The notes: a model not told the origin generated them from the sequence alone. Positions 43,990 to 56,577 are shown, counted from the stretch's first letter. The stretch: DNA of 64,000 nucleotides from Dicyema japonicum (GCA_011109175.1 RDEW01000004.1:1415067-1479066), one strand, 5' to 3'. Program-made: numbers and translations.

Positions 43990-46440
43990 TTCTTTTTTAT
44001 AGGGAGAGACTGGAATTCAAAGGCAGGAATTAAACGCAGAGGTGAACGTTGCATTGGTAATCTCGGAAGAGGATATTGAAATTCTGGAAATTTTATGATT
44101 AACTTTTGTAATACCTACGATTTGTTTCTATGCAACACGGCCTTTCTGCACGTCGCCCGACACAAGACCACCTGGGTAGGTTGTAGAAACAAACAAAAAT
44201 GGAGAGGAACAAAAAATATTCAATCATTGATTATATTTTGTGCAAGCAGTCGCACAAGAGATTATTAATGGACTTCCGTTCGTATGAAGGAGCATTGACA
44301 AATAGCAATCACAAGATCGTAGTCTGTCGGTTGAATCTGAGCAGGCTTTATGGAATGTTATATGCGAATCATGCACGTCCCAAAAAAACACAGATGATAG
44401 CGGGAGAAGAATTAGTAAATAATCCTGCACTCCTCACGAGATACCAGCAGCAAGTATCTATCCAATATTTCTATTGATGGCCTACCCCACATCGTGTGGA
44501 AAAGAATCTCTGAAGCCAATATGATGACTGCCTAAGAAACAGTTGGGATTCGCGAAAATACTATGAAAGAAAGATATAAAGGAGCATATAACTCGACAGT
44601 CAATGAATTGTCTATCCGTCAACAAGATAAATATTTCAAATTGAAACTTGTGATCCTGAACAAAAATCCGAATTAAAAAAATTGCGGAATACAATCCAAC
44701 ACGAAATTAAGAAGTATGGCTGTGCGTTTACTCAAGCGAGGGTCAGCTAAAACCAATTAAAAAATTCAAGATGAGTTCGCTCACTTTGTATTGGACGCTA
44801 ACCGTTCTGCTAGACTTATAGCCAACACTTTAGCAAGCAGTTCAATCGGGAGATACTATACTTCTCATACAATTTGAAGGACAGCCTCGTTCACTTAATA
44901 GTGCGTTTACGGATTCTGAGATTCGCGGAGCACTCCTTCGCCTGAATAACAACAGAGCAGCTGGCTATGACAATATTTGTGGGGGTTGTTAAAATACGCA
45001 CCAACCCAGCTAGCAGAAAAGATAACTTTCATATTCAACGAGATATTCAGGATTCATTGTTCAATTGACATCGCGATGGGAGTTCTACTTTTTACAAAAA
45101 CCTGGCAAACCTGCAGGTCCAATTGAAAATCGCAGGCCGATCGTGCTTTTGACTACTTTGCAAAAAAACATTGTCGATTACAACATTGAATCGAATATCA
45201 AATTCAGTTGACCAATACTTGTCACCAAGTCAAAGCGGATTCAGACCAGGAAGATCAACCGCTGATATTGTATGGAGTCATCGGTGGCTTACGGCAATAT
45301 GTCAGAAGTACAGAAAAACAATGTGTATTCTGGGAGTCGACATATCGAAAGCACTTCCGAGATAAACTATTGTAAATTCTCAAAGACATAATTGATGAAG
45401 ACTGTTTGAGGATTGTGCGTTTTTTGCTGACTGACACGAGCCTCATGGTGAAAGTAGGGAAGGGCTATTCGGAAAAATTCATGACCGGGATTGGTATTCC
45501 GCAAGGGACTCACTTTCGTCAGTTCTCTTTGCAATCTATTTGGAAGCTGCGTTGAGGGACGTTAGAAAAGAATTGGGTCACTTAAATAATCATTTTGTGG
45601 AATAAATATATTCTGATGACATCGATTTTGTGTCTAAGGATGTGGAGGTACTAAGAACTGTAGTAGATAAAGCCACAACAGTTCTGGAGAGATGGTCTTT
45701 GAAGATCAATTCAAAAAACGGAGTTAACTTCGATTCAGCGATTACCGACGGATTGATGAGAAATGGAGTTTTACTAAAAGGCTCGACTCGTTTTCGGGTA
45801 ATGCTGAGGACATTGCTCGCAGAAAGATGTTGGCATCGTGTGCACTGAAAAAGATGTGGAGTATGTGGATTCGCAGAAAACTTATCTCTTTAAATCTTCG
45901 GATGCGCTTATATAACGCGTTCATACAACTAATCCTATTATACGACTCGGGAACATGGGGAACATCAAAACGGACCTTGACAGACTAGACACATTTTATA
46001 GAAATCAATTGAGAAAAATTGCGGGAATCAAATGGCCACAGATTATCAAAAACGGCACTTTCTACAATTATGTAAATGCAAATCGATAAGCAGAGAATTA
46101 ATTACCTCACACTGGCGACTTTTCGGACATGTTCTGAGAATGGACAAAGTGATTCCTTGCAATCAAATCATGGAAGATTACTATTCAAATCACGGAATTG
46201 GATTTCGGGGTCGGCCAAGATGTACGCTTCCCTCTGCCTGAATAACGATTACGCATGAATTGGCTGTCAACTCAAAACTGGAAACCATCTTGAGGATATT
46301 TTGTAAACGCGCGAGAAACAGAGCTAGATGGAGAGGGCTGACTAGAAGGATAGTCAAGTGTACGGCACAAGCGAAACCCTAGCATTTTACGTACTTATGG
46401 CAACGCGGGAGTGCTATTAACTAACTAACTAACTGGCTAT
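43990..46440 (+). mobile_element. LINE A copy 2: endonuclease, RT and full 3' end
   Basis: APE-type endonuclease blocks come first: DWNSKAGIKRRGERCIGN at about 44008 and an IIDYILCKQSHKR block at 44220. RT blocks follow: LGVDISKALPR, SQSGFRPGRSTADIVWSHRW at about 45230, GIPQGTHF-type and IYSDDIDFVSKD (YADD altered to YSDD) at about 45605. The C-terminus has SHWRLFGHVLRMDKVI and FRGRPRCTLPSA. The 3' end reads 'gcgaaaccctagcattttac', 'cttatggcaacgcgggagtg' followed by 'ctaactaacta'. Stops and frameshifts are common. It supplies the reference for the tail borrowed by SINE S1. Confidence 0.87.
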
Positions 46441-46794
46441 ATCATTCATAAGTCTCATATTCGCGACAAAGCGGATTCACTGTTACAATATAATCTTATT
46501 TAGTAATGGATAAAACAAGGAAATTTTTTATAATCTTAAAATTAAAGTCAGAATAATGTTATAAGCTAAAAATAAAATTCAACAAATTACAGTTAAATAT
46601 TTCAAATCCGATACAAAATTCTCAAATCCTTCACAATTGCGTCAGATTAAAAAAGCATCAAGTTCAAAATATACTCATAATATTTTATTCGTAAGTTTCT
46701 TGGGCAACCGATGGGTATATGGCTATAATCGGAAAATATTGTGGAATTAGAGTAACATTAAAAGAATAGAAAAATTGAATTTTTATTAATACAA

Positions 46795-47125
46795 AATAAC
46801 AAATAGGTCATACAGCGGCAGGCCCGACTGCATGGCTATTCCCTCTAAGAGTGGCAATGGCAAATGTGATTCGTTCAAATAACCAGCAGCACTCACGGGG
46901 ATCTCCCGTGAGTGTAGAAATCCGATTCTCCAGAGGACTCAGAGGGGAACCAGACGTTTAAACGCGAGCGAAATAAACAAAAAATCATCAGGTAAGAACA
47001 CGTACTTTGCTCGTTTTGACCTCTCAGCCTTCTAAGCCGCAGATCAGGCTCTATAAGCACTCCTATGTAGAATCCCAAATATAGAGCATATTGTTGATCT
47101 TCACTAAAGTCAAAGGTCACATTAA
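46795..47125 (-). mobile_element. LINE C 3' fragment
   Basis: The minus strand reads VWFPSESSGESDFYTHGRSP, then VSAAGYLNESH and 'gagggaatagccatgcagtc', the LINE C 3' signature ('gagggaatagccacgcagt'). Confidence 0.75.
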
Positions 47126-47424
47126 CAAGCTCTTAATAAAAAATACTATCATTTATAACGTTATTACGAGGGAGATAAATTATTGTTAGGAACGGGGGCG
47201 ATACGAAAAAAAAGTATAGATTAACACTTATCTAAATAATGAAAAAAAGATAAGATTCTAATGGTTTACATCAGATTAAATTCGGTCTTACTCATGAATC
47301 GGCCACTTTTTCTAAAATCAAAAAATGTTGAATTTGAAAGATTTTACTGCATATTTAATAATAAAAGTTAAAATAATAAATAATAAACCCGCACGTATAC
47401 CAATAAATATCAATTAGGTATATA

Positions 47425-48703
47425 TCAGACGAATTCAAAGACAAATCTGATAGTTTTGGAATTCCAAAATGAATAGGAATTGTCGAAAACAAATAAATAG
47501 TTGGATTTCGGGAATCCTTTAGTAATTTTGTGTTGTCCACAAATTATAAATTCATTTGATCGACATCTTTTGTTTTGGAGAATTTCAAAAATCATCTTTC
47601 CATCAGCCAAATTGTGAATGTCTAAAAATAGGTTGCACAAAAACCATCATCTGCAATTTCAGAGAGTTCTTTAGTCACAAATAAAACTCCGAAATTAATG
47701 TCGTGTTTCACAGTAGCAAAACTCCATTTTATAAAATTCGCATTTTCAGGGACAAAAAATCTTATCTAAAAATAATTCCAAAGCCAAACCGTAACACGAG
47801 TGCCTGCCAAAATTGTTAGCATTTTTGGTTCAGAAGATTTAACAAATTCTCCAACATTTTCCCTAAGCCAGGTTTCTGTCTTTTCCAGATTGACTTCAGA
47901 GAGTAATTCTAAACCTATAAAATATCAAATTCGTAGACAAACTGCTATTTGTCGGATTTTCAGGAATTTTTTTATTTTGTCTGGCTTCAATTTTTTCTTT
48001 GAATTTAATGTCCATTATTTGCTTAAAGTGTTGCGCTTGCAATTTTTCAATCAAGGCGGTTTGCTAGAGTAATGGAATGAGGTACCATTGCATCATCGTT
48101 TGGAAAGACTTGAGCTGCATATTCTTTATACTGATTAATCGTAGCAATTTTCAAATTGTCCCGAATTTCATTCCTAAGTTTATTAAGGTTAAAATACAGT
48201 TCATTTTGCGTGAATTCTTTATATAGAAGATCATTACTGAGAACATTCTCACGGATTTTTGAACTATGCACGTAAAATTAAAGCAGACTTTGATTCTTTT
48301 ATAATTTTTGAAAATTCTTCTGACTTTTTCATTACGAATTGAACGTATTTACTTTTGGCTTCTTGTAAGCTTATTTCTCCCAAAGTGATCCACTGAGATC
48401 TGAAATTATTTTTTAAACGTACTTGATATCATGACCCAAATAATCGAAAAATCCAATTTTATCGGCATTATCAACAGAATACACTCCACAGTGGATTCGT
48501 TTGTTTAATCCCAGGATGTATACTTTCTCAGTATAACTCGCTTTCAAGGTTTTCCCATTGTCATCTAATAACATTTATCAAGCACTGTTTTTAGTTGGAT
48601 ATATATAGTTTACTTGCTTCTAACCTTTTACGAAGTTATAAGCTAGGTCATAATAGGAATCTAAATCTTGATCGCAAATATCATTTTCGGGTGACACTGC
48701 CAT
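47425..48703 (-). CDS. ACBD3: ACBD3/GCP60, Golgi acyl-CoA-binding GOLD-domain protein
   Basis: ACBD3 is a Golgi scaffold that binds giantin and recruits PI4KB; it has an N-terminal acyl-CoA-binding domain and a C-terminal GOLD domain. The minus strand reads MAVSPENDICDQDLDSYYDL, then DDNGKTLKASYTEKVYILGL, VDNADKIGFFDYLGHDIK and, after a 23-nt intron near 48420, WITLGEISLQEAKSKYVQFV (acyl-CoA-binding fold). A linker helix follows (NELYFNLNKLRNEIRDNLKI, INQYKEYAAQVFPNDD), then the GOLD domain: NFIKWSFATVKHDINFGVLF and YLFVFDNSYSFWNSKTIRFV before the stop at 47425-47427. Several introns of 20-30 nt are needed in the GOLD half and not all were placed exactly. The Gln-rich coiled coil of vertebrate ACBD3 is much shortened. 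Confidence 0.88.
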
Positions 48704-48869
48704 ACTAAATTAGTAATGATTATTTTTTTATTCAAATTAATGAATTTATTTTATTTTGAATATTAATAATAAAAATATTCTTAATTTTTTAATCAACCGT
48801 AAACGATTGTCAAAATATCATGAATAAATAATAAGCATTCCAAAAATATATGCACCTACATCTCCAAAA

Positions 48870-50325
48870 GTCTCTAAAAACCCAACGGAACTGGATGACT
48901 TTTACAGTTCACTATCCACAACCCTTATAGAAATATCCACGAGCTATCTACTTTACATAAGTGGAGATTGGAACGCGAAGGTCGGAAAAAGGGCCCGAGA
49001 ACTGAGCTTCATGGGTACCCATGGGAGAGGTCGGAGGAACATGTCTGGAGCAACTATGGCCAACTTCGCGATTAATAAACAATTATTCAATTGCAACACA
49101 GTATTCCAGCACGCTGCAAGGCATATCACGACCTGGACTGGAGAACGCCGAGACTCAGATGGACATCTAATCAAAATATATAACCAAATTGACTACATTC
49201 TGTGTCGACAATCACAGAAAGTCCTACTCTCAGATGCCCAAACATATGGAAAAACGCTAACATCGAGAAACCATAAACTATTGGTAATCAAACTTCTCCT
49301 AAAGAAAAGATTTTGGATAAACAGGGTCAAAAACACACAGAGAAGTTAGATACGCAGTTGAACTCTTAAGAAACAACCCTGTCCACCGAAATAACTATTC
49401 AGCTAAAATATCACAAACCATAGAACCGATCAATCTCAATATACCTGCTGGAGGTTTATGGAATAAACTCGTAACAAAATAAAATCAGTGGCTAATCACA
49501 CTATTGGGACAATTCCCAAAACCTTCAAAGGAATACACGACTCACATATAGATCACCTCTTCTATTTACAAAAAGATCTACGTATAAAATGCATGAACAC
49601 CCACAACCAAGTGAAAGTAACTGAGTTCAAAATCCAAAGAAACAAAATTATGCGAGAAATCAATAAAAAAAGTCAGATAAACCACGAAACAGAGCTACAA
49701 AACCTTACAAATAAAGTAGGAAAGTACAAACACGAAGTACAAATGTATGCATCTGTAAAGATGCTAGTGCGAAAGAAGAAATCTGAAAATCTAAATGTTC
49801 ATGATAAACTAGGAAGAACCATTTATAACAACCAGGAACGCACGTACACCATAGCTGATCACTTCGAAAAATATTTCAATTTTGAAAACGAAGAAACGCT
49901 TTATCCGATTGATGGAGTCCCCAGAAAACTATCACCAGAAATAACTTTAACAGATGTTAAAAGGCTGTGACCAGACTAAACAACTCAAAAGACCCAGGCC
50001 CAGTTAATGTTAATGCAGAGTTCATAAATACGCTCTGAAGAGTTTCTAAAACTCATTACTCAAATCCTGAACAAAACTTTTGAGGAACACTCCAGAATTA
50101 ACATCGGAATCGGAAAATTAATCCCCTTACATAAAACGGGGAAGGAAAAAGGAAAGTTAAACAACTTAAAACCAATCATACTACTCAACTCTGCGCAAAA
50201 TTTTATCGATAATTGCTCTGGACAGAATAAAAGCCCCACTACGTAGATTCATCGGAGCTAGCCAAAATGGATTTGTCTCTGGAAGATCAACTTCTGATGC
50301 CGTTTGGAGCCACAAATAGATAATC
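48870..50325 (+). mobile_element. LINE A copy 3: endonuclease and start of RT
   Basis: It shows the APE endonuclease in order: YLLYISGDWNAKVGKRAREL, NFAINKQLFNCNTVFQHAAR, YNQIDYILCRQSQKVLLSDA and SRNHKLLVIKL (49010-49310). A long linker frame (49488-49970) follows, then RT onset blocks (NDPGP-V-AEFIN type) and NGFVSGRSTSDAVWSHK, ending at about 50325. The 3' part is missing and other sequence follows. It complements copies 1 and 2. Confidence 0.87.
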
Positions 50326-51895
50326 CTTCCCTCGTAGCATTGAGTTGCTAGAATTTCAAACACGCCAGGTAACATAGTGATTACTTTGTTACTAGAGCTG
50401 CATTTAGCTATGGGTTCAATTTCCACACCTCTACTTACGTGGTCGAAGTATTTCCTTTAATTGCTAGAAACGTTATTGAATTTACTTAACAAAAAAGACG
50501 TCACTTAAAAAAAGGACACTATCTTCTCTTCCCTACTCGAGTGGAGAGGTTTTCATAATTTCGGATACATGGAAGAACGTGATGCTGGGAAGGGATACAA
50601 AAATTCGATTCATTAAAGATGTACAGGTCAAGTTAGCCGACTATGGTCTCTCTAATTGTGTAGAATTTAATAAAGACTGGCTTACCAAAGACTTCAACCG
50701 TCAAAACAATGATTCAACGGCTCAATAATATAAAATAGTCATCTTCCAATGTCTAAAATTATCAGACCTCGCAGGACTCACCATTCAAACGGACCAAGAA
50801 CATATACAAGTCTATAGTTCTCTCATCTAAGACGTAATCAAAAATGCTCTAAATTCTCCTATAGGCCTTGATGGACTATGTATCCTTCGTTTGAAACATC
50901 TTCCCCGACAAACTTGATGCACTCAAAGACATCTTTTCCATAAATACATGCTACATTAATAATGCGGAATAATTCGATCATCATACCTATCTTCAAAGCG
51001 AGAAAAAAATACTTCTGAGCTTTTGTCTTTACACAAATATGCCTTGAGATTTATAATGGGATTTTTAAAATTTATTCATGTCGATCACTTATACTAGAAG
51101 ACCTGTTGGGCGACCACTTTGGAATGCGAAGCTTACAATATCTTCAATAATCACTTGACCCTAACCACACAGCATATCTGTATAATCCTCACTGATTTTC
51201 AAAAAACATTGGAAAAAATACGGCCTTTGATGACAATAAAATACTGGAATGTAGATTTCTTGAGATCAGCGCTTCAGAATTGCTGTATTATACACGGCTT
51301 AGTCATATTTATACACAGAGATAGAATTAAAGTTCGAGATATCTTGGCGTTCCATGGATCACTAGGACTTGATGTGAAAGTGGAAGATCTTAGGGAGCGA
51401 ATGAACTTAACCAAATATCATCACGAAGGAATGTTTTGCATCATCTTGACGTTCACGTACGACGTTTCCTGGAATTTTTTAATTGTGGTCTGATGCTGGT
51501 AAAGAAAGTACATAAGTTCGGCAAAGATATTAATGATCTGAGGGTCTCTCCACCAACCACCGCTAAATTATATAGCCAATAGTGCTAAAGTGATCGTAGT
51601 CAATAACTTTTATCCGTTCTTCACTGCAAAAAGTTATCCACAATTCATGAAGTCGACAACAGTCATAAATCCTAATTTCGAGTAGATGCCTTCTACTCGA
51701 ACGACAATAAATTTTCTAAAGGCGGTCAAATTTCCATTCCTTCTCAAAAAACTCCTTCCGATATTTTGAAAATTCCTCGAAATATGAACTAAGCCCCATG
51801 CATAAAAAAGAGAGGTATGTGATGGCCTTCCTAGCAGGTACCTCCCCTTGTCGGTCTGGGGTTTTTCTTTAACTCAGTGATCCTGGGTAATAAAA
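50326..51895 (+). mobile_element. Decayed Jockey-like LINE
   Basis: Blocks such as ALNSPIGLDGLCILRLKHLP (about 50850) and HLTLTTQHI (about 51155) fit a Jockey RT, and the segment ends near 51850-51895 with 'ctcagtgatcctgggtaata', a Jockey-type terminus. Frames are heavily broken. Its 5' limit is unclear; 50326-50500 holds nothing I recognise. Confidence 0.55.
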
Positions 51896-52664
51896 TAATT
51901 AACATTGAGCTCAGTCATATGTATACACGGCTTAGTCATATTTATACACGAATCAATTACAATATTTACTTGTCAGTATATCAAAGTTCATATTTTGGGC
52001 GATCCATACATTTAAATCCATTTAGGTCAACATCAAGAAGATCTATTTTATCATTCTTAATTATACATCCCTCCTATCTCTTGTCAGAATAATTACGTGC
52101 TAAACTCCCATTCCTTTTTTGTAATTGAACCAGTTATTCCTTACCGAAACGTAAATGCCAACCATCCAGCCTGGATAGTTTTCAGAAAGTTGAGTCAACC
52201 AGGATTTGAGTTTTTACCGAAGAGAAGATATACTGTGTCTCATAAATTAATCCCGTAGTCTTACTTTAAAGTCAATATTGGTTCATTACCTTTGGGTTTT
52301 CTTAACTTTAAGTAGTGTTTTGAGTTTAATGGTTAATAAAAATTCTCTAAGATTTCACAAAATATTAAAGATTTGATAATTCTGAACGAGTTTGATGTGT
52401 ACGCATCAAGACATTAAATAAGCAAGAAGATTTTCGGAACGGAGATTTAATTTATGATAACGACCTTGCTATTCATCTTTCTCACTTTGAGCGCTAACAA
52501 TTATGTCTACCTACTAACGTTACAGATATTTATTTAATGGCGTTCCCCTTCTGACAACCCTGTCCCCAATTTTTGAAAACTGTTACATCATTTTTCCACA
52601 ACCGCTTTCTTAACATTTTTTCCTCTGCAGATTGGAAACTCTGACAGATGTCGCTCCTCCAAGG
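51896..52664. other. No gene seen
   Basis: AT-rich sequence. A short near-duplicate of the 51295-51325 text ('acacggcttagtcatattta') recurs at 51925-51950. No coding support. Confidence 0.4.
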
Positions 52665-52925
52665 CAGGACCACACTTATTTTTTAATCAAAGAACAGTTA
52701 TGCAAACTAATCGTAGAGGAGAACTAAGGAATGCTCTTTATTTCTTTTTTTGGTGAGTCCATTAGACGATCAATTCTGCAGAGAGATGTTCACTGTGACA
52801 ACGTCATTCGTCAAAACAAAGCATCTCGGATGCGTGGACCTTCAGTCGAAATGTACAGCAGGGAGATTTGAACTAGGGGCCATCAGGCCTTTTGTTTGGC
52901 ACTTGTTACACAGCACTACCCGGCC
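52665..52925 (-). mobile_element. SINE S1 copy e, diverged
   Basis: Order and spacing match S1 in reverse: 'ccacacttattttttaatca', 'gaacagttatgcaaactaat', then 'gatgcgtgga', 'acagcagggagatttgaact' and 'cactacccggcc'. Many substitutions suggest an old copy. Confidence 0.7.
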
Positions 52926-53041
52926 AAGTTATATATCCAACTATCAAGCAACTAAAAATTAATATTTTTTATATAGAATATTAATTATAATATTTATTTC
53001 AAATTAATAATATAGGAATAAATTATCCGTATCGTTGTATC

Positions 53042-53488
53042 ATGTTTTTGACTCGACTTTGTCTCAGAAAAAATTCATTGATGTATATCTTAATTTAAAT
53101 TCTTGAAGGCGTATTATTCACAATACAAGATGTTTTCAAAGTGAAGACGGTGGGAGATCTGCATTTGATTTTTTTGCAAGAGAATTATTTTCTGGGGATT
53201 ATTTGAGAGTTTTATTTTCAATTTAAAATTTTCAGTTATCAAATAATCTTTTTGTCTCGTGAGAGACCATGAAGGCAAACGGTACATTAATATTAGAAGA
53301 TATGCTATAGTAGATAACGATATTCGTCCGACTAATAGGGGTATTTGATTATATTAAAGTTTTTTATTGTAGGAGTTTACATTAGTTGTGATAATTGGAA
53401 AAGGTTGAAGTCATTCATGGAAAAGATTGGTGATGACTTTGATCTACCGGAGTCAAACTCGGAAAGCGACGAAACAACCGAAAATTAA
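53042..53488 (+). pseudogene. PC4/SUB1-like gene, second copy with a frameshift
   Basis: It is collinear with 40064-40508 including the three introns. The presequence-like start is MFLTRLCLRKNSLM, and the core and tail (GDDFDLPESNSESDETTEN) are kept. Near 53259 one base is missing relative to copy 1 ('tctcgttcagagattatg' there, 'tctcgtgagagaccatg' here), which puts a TGA in frame at the start of the DNA-binding core. The linker has changed strongly (AFDFFARELF versus VVNSFTGDIF). Either a recent pseudogene or a sequencing error in a live paralogue. Confidence 0.82.
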
Positions 53489-53539
53489 ACCCTTAGTTGT
53501 GGATGTTTGGTTTATTTAAACTTTCTTTCTTTAAAATTA

Positions 53540-53950
53540 CTGCTATGCTTTTTGAGTAAGGTTTTTCAACAATTAGTTAATTTATGCCAGTAAGAAGCTG
53601 GCGGTCTTCTTGTGCATAGTCATATAACTCCCTGAAAGTGAGTGATGAGAGGGGCAAATAAAATTGAGATTTTAAAGGGAAGCAGCTATTAACCAGAGTG
53701 GGTGGACAAAGAATCCGAATTAGTCGCGAGCTTAAATATTCAGAGCTAATCTGAGACTGGAACAGCGTAGTTACTTTCCAATGGGAGCTTTAGATGGATT
53801 AACGGAGGAATGGAGTCAAGTATCGGATTACGGTCCAGAAAACGGATCTCATAAATATCGATATTATTTTTGATAACTTTCGATCTTTTGATGCCGTGGT
53901 TAGGAGTCTGGAGTTAGTTCCGTTGATTAAATCTCACGAAGTTTACTATA
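53540..53950 (-). mobile_element. Jockey D2-like 3' end, duplicated together with PC4
   Basis: The sequence directly downstream of the PC4 copy ('gtttttcaacaattagttaa', then 'gggtggac') equals the flank of copy 1 at 40580-40740. The similarity to D2 fades out near 53950. Confidence 0.65.
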
Positions 53951-54359
53951 ATTGATCATAGAATAGCATGGATGAGATACAGGAATCGCGGAAATCACAT
54001 CTTCAGATGATTGGAGTTAGCCAGGACTATCGATTACCAATTTAGGTGATCGACTAGAGCAGTGGTTCTCAACCTTTTTGGTCTGTGAGCAAAATCAATA
54101 ATTAACACTTGGTTCGCGGGCCGCAAAAAATTTTTAAAGAAATTAAACTTTATTAAATAAAAATAATGTGAGAATCTGTTTTCCTTCTACTAATCTTTCA
54201 AAACAAAGACTCATTTTTGATGACGACGTACGTAAGAGTCGCATAAGATGTTCATCAGTTAATTGGTTGAGAAATTTAATTTCAATCGGTGCTAGTCTGC
54301 TGAACAGAGCTTCTCAAATATAGGTTGATCCAAATACAGACGCGTAGCCATATTTGCGT

Positions 54360-54445
54360 GTCCATTCAAAATGGCCTCTTTCAAAATGGCCTCCATTCAA
54401 AATGACCTCCATTCAAAACGGCCTCCATTCAAAATGGCCTCCAAT
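54360..54445. repeat. 18-bp short tandem repeat
   Basis: 'tccattcaaaatggcc' and close variants occur about five times in a row inside hAT element 2. Confidence 0.85.
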
Positions 54446-54502
54446 TAATTTTTTCAGGTTTTGGATAAGTTCATCAATAAACATCACGAGATTTTAGCGA
54501 AA

Positions 54503-55083
54503 CGACATCTTTAGGTAAAAAAGTCATCTTTTTTAAATCTTATAAAAATTGATTTTAGCAAGGTCCTCGACATCTTTAGGTAAAAAAGTCATCTTTTTTA
54601 AATCTTATAAAAATTGATTTTAGCAAGGTCCTCGACATCTTTAGGTAAAAAAGTCATCTTTTTTAAATCTTATAAAAATTGATTTTAGCAAGGTCCTCGA
54701 CATCTTTAGGTAAAAAAGTCATCTTTTTTAAATCTTATAAAAATTGATTTTGCCAAGGTCCTCGACATCTTTAGGTAAAAAAGTCATCTTTTTTAAATCT
54801 TATAAAAATTGATTTTAGCAAGGTCCTCGACATCTTTAGGTAAAAAATCATCTTTTTTAAATCTTATAAAAATTGATTTTACCAAGGTCCTCGACATCTT
54901 TAGGTAAAAAATCATCTTTTTTAAATCTTATAAAAATTGATTTTACCAAGGTCCTCGACATCTTTAGGTAAAAATCATCTTTTTTAAATCTTATAAAAAT
55001 TGATTTTACCAAGGTCCTCGACATCTTTAGGTAAAAAAGTCATCTTTTTTAAATCTTATAAAAATTGATTTTAACGGGTCCTA
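54503..55083. repeat. 65-bp minisatellite, about nine copies
   Basis: The unit starts 'cgacatctttaggtaaaaaa' and ends 'gattttagcaaggtcct'. Copies differ by an A-run length and a 'tagc'/'tacc' change. The unit contains no recognisable ORF. The array begins inside the left arm of an inverted repeat (54423-54520 against 55425-55527), so it looks like an expansion of one arm. Confidence 0.93.
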
Positions 55084-55424
55084 TGGGTAAGTGGAACATT
55101 TTACCAAGGTCCATATCTCAATTGGAGGCTGGCACAACGTTTTTAGAAGTACATTTGGACACTAAACAAGATTCCAAGAAATTTTGTTAAGAAATTGATA
55201 AAAGAAGAAAGCATAATGATAAAATTCTTAAGATTACGAAATGGAGAAAAAATTCTTAGAAAAACTAAATTTATCGCTTTATCTGAGAATACATTGAGAT
55301 TTGTTTAAGAACAAATGTTACTTAACTTGGATCCGATAGAATATATATTCAATTTAGTTGAATATTTGAAAATAAATCTTTCATTTTAAATTTAAATAAA
55401 AATATTTAAAAAAAATAAATGTTT

Positions 55425-55527
55425 ACCTAAAGATGTCGAGGACCTTGGTAAAATATCTCGTGATGTCTATTGATGAACGTATCCAAAACCTGAGAAATTT
55501 TATTGGAGGCCATTTTGAATGGGAACC
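55425..55527. repeat. Right arm of a ~95-bp inverted repeat
   Basis: It is the reverse complement of 54423-54520 ('aggccattttgaatgg' here, 'ccattcaaaatggcct' there, plus 'gatgtcgaggaccttggtaa' which mirrors the minisatellite unit). The plus-strand ORF 55433-55657 starts inside it and has no recognisable family. Confidence 0.8.
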
Positions 55528-55869
55528 CATATTTGGGTATTTTAAAATTGAACATGGACTGTTCGAACAAATAATTTGTTGCTTGAGATTTGATTTCGTT
55601 GATAGAAATTTGATTTTTCTTGATTCACCTAGAAAAGAATCATATTCTAAAGAATGATTCTTATAATGCCTCTCGACATTATATGACTTAAGACATCGTA
55701 TAATAAAATGACAAATCAGGCAATGAATGTTGCCCTTGTCTTCAAAAACGAAGAATTTTTCCTCCTATCGGGGTTAAATGTACGAATTTTCTTGAATAAT
55801 CTTTCTACTACTTTTAACACGTTTTTCCGACATCTCAATGAATATTAATGATTTTAATTAATTAAAATT

Positions 55870-56500
55870 TAAGCGGGCCTCGGGACCTTTTTGGACGACG
55901 ATTCTTTGAGGATTGGAATCGGACAAAGGCTGGGACTAGACGTTTGCCAGGAGCACCGATGCCGATGCGGGAAAACAGTCGATGTGAAAGGATTGCACCC
56001 GCTGTCCTGCAGAAGAAGCGCCGGAAGGGGACCACGTCATGCTGCTCTGAATGATGTGATCGTCAGAGCTCTGAAGGCTTCAGCTTCCCAGCACAGCTTG
56101 AACCAGTGGGTCTTGATCGAGGAGATGGGAAGAGACCTGACGGGATGACCCTTTTCCCTTCACGTCTGGAAGATCTTTGGTCTGGACGCAACTTGCACGG
56201 ACACGTTCTCAAGCACGAACATTTTTAAATCTGTTCAGACACCTGGAGCAGCTGCTTCGACCGCGGAAAACCTAAAAATCAAGAAATATTCTTGCCTCGG
56301 GGATCGCTACCGATTTACTCCTGTTGCGACCGAATCATCGGGAGCCGTTGGTCCAATGACGGCTGAATTCTTGCAAGAACTCGGAGGATTGCTTGGCAGA
56401 AAGAAAAGGGATCAACGAGAAGGGCTATGGCTAAGACAAAAGATTGGAATAGCCATACTCCGAGGGAACTCGTTCGCAATCCACTCAGCAGGCTTCTCAA
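55870..56500 (+). mobile_element. LINE C copy 2: CCHC and restriction-like endonuclease
   Basis: The translation reads DDDSLRIGIGQRLGLDV, then HRCRCGKTVDVKGLHPLSCR (CCHC, Cys-x-Cys ... His-x4-Cys), SAGRGPRHAALNDVIVRALK and a broken nuclease segment. It ends with VATESSGAVGPMTAEFLQEL near 56390 and a 3' trace. The RT is absent. The C-terminus belongs to a different subfamily from C1 and C3 but equals the fragments at 34789-34945 and 62400-62545. Confidence 0.88.
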
Positions 56501-56577
56501 CTGACATTTGTTTAATTGTTAAAAAATTTTATATCTTAAAAAAAAATTAAAATTTAATGAAAAAAATATTTAATATA

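Noticed and set aside
54503-55083. CRISPR-like array
   Set aside because: Head-to-tail 65-bp units without variable spacers, in eukaryotic DNA inside a hAT element; an ordinary minisatellite.
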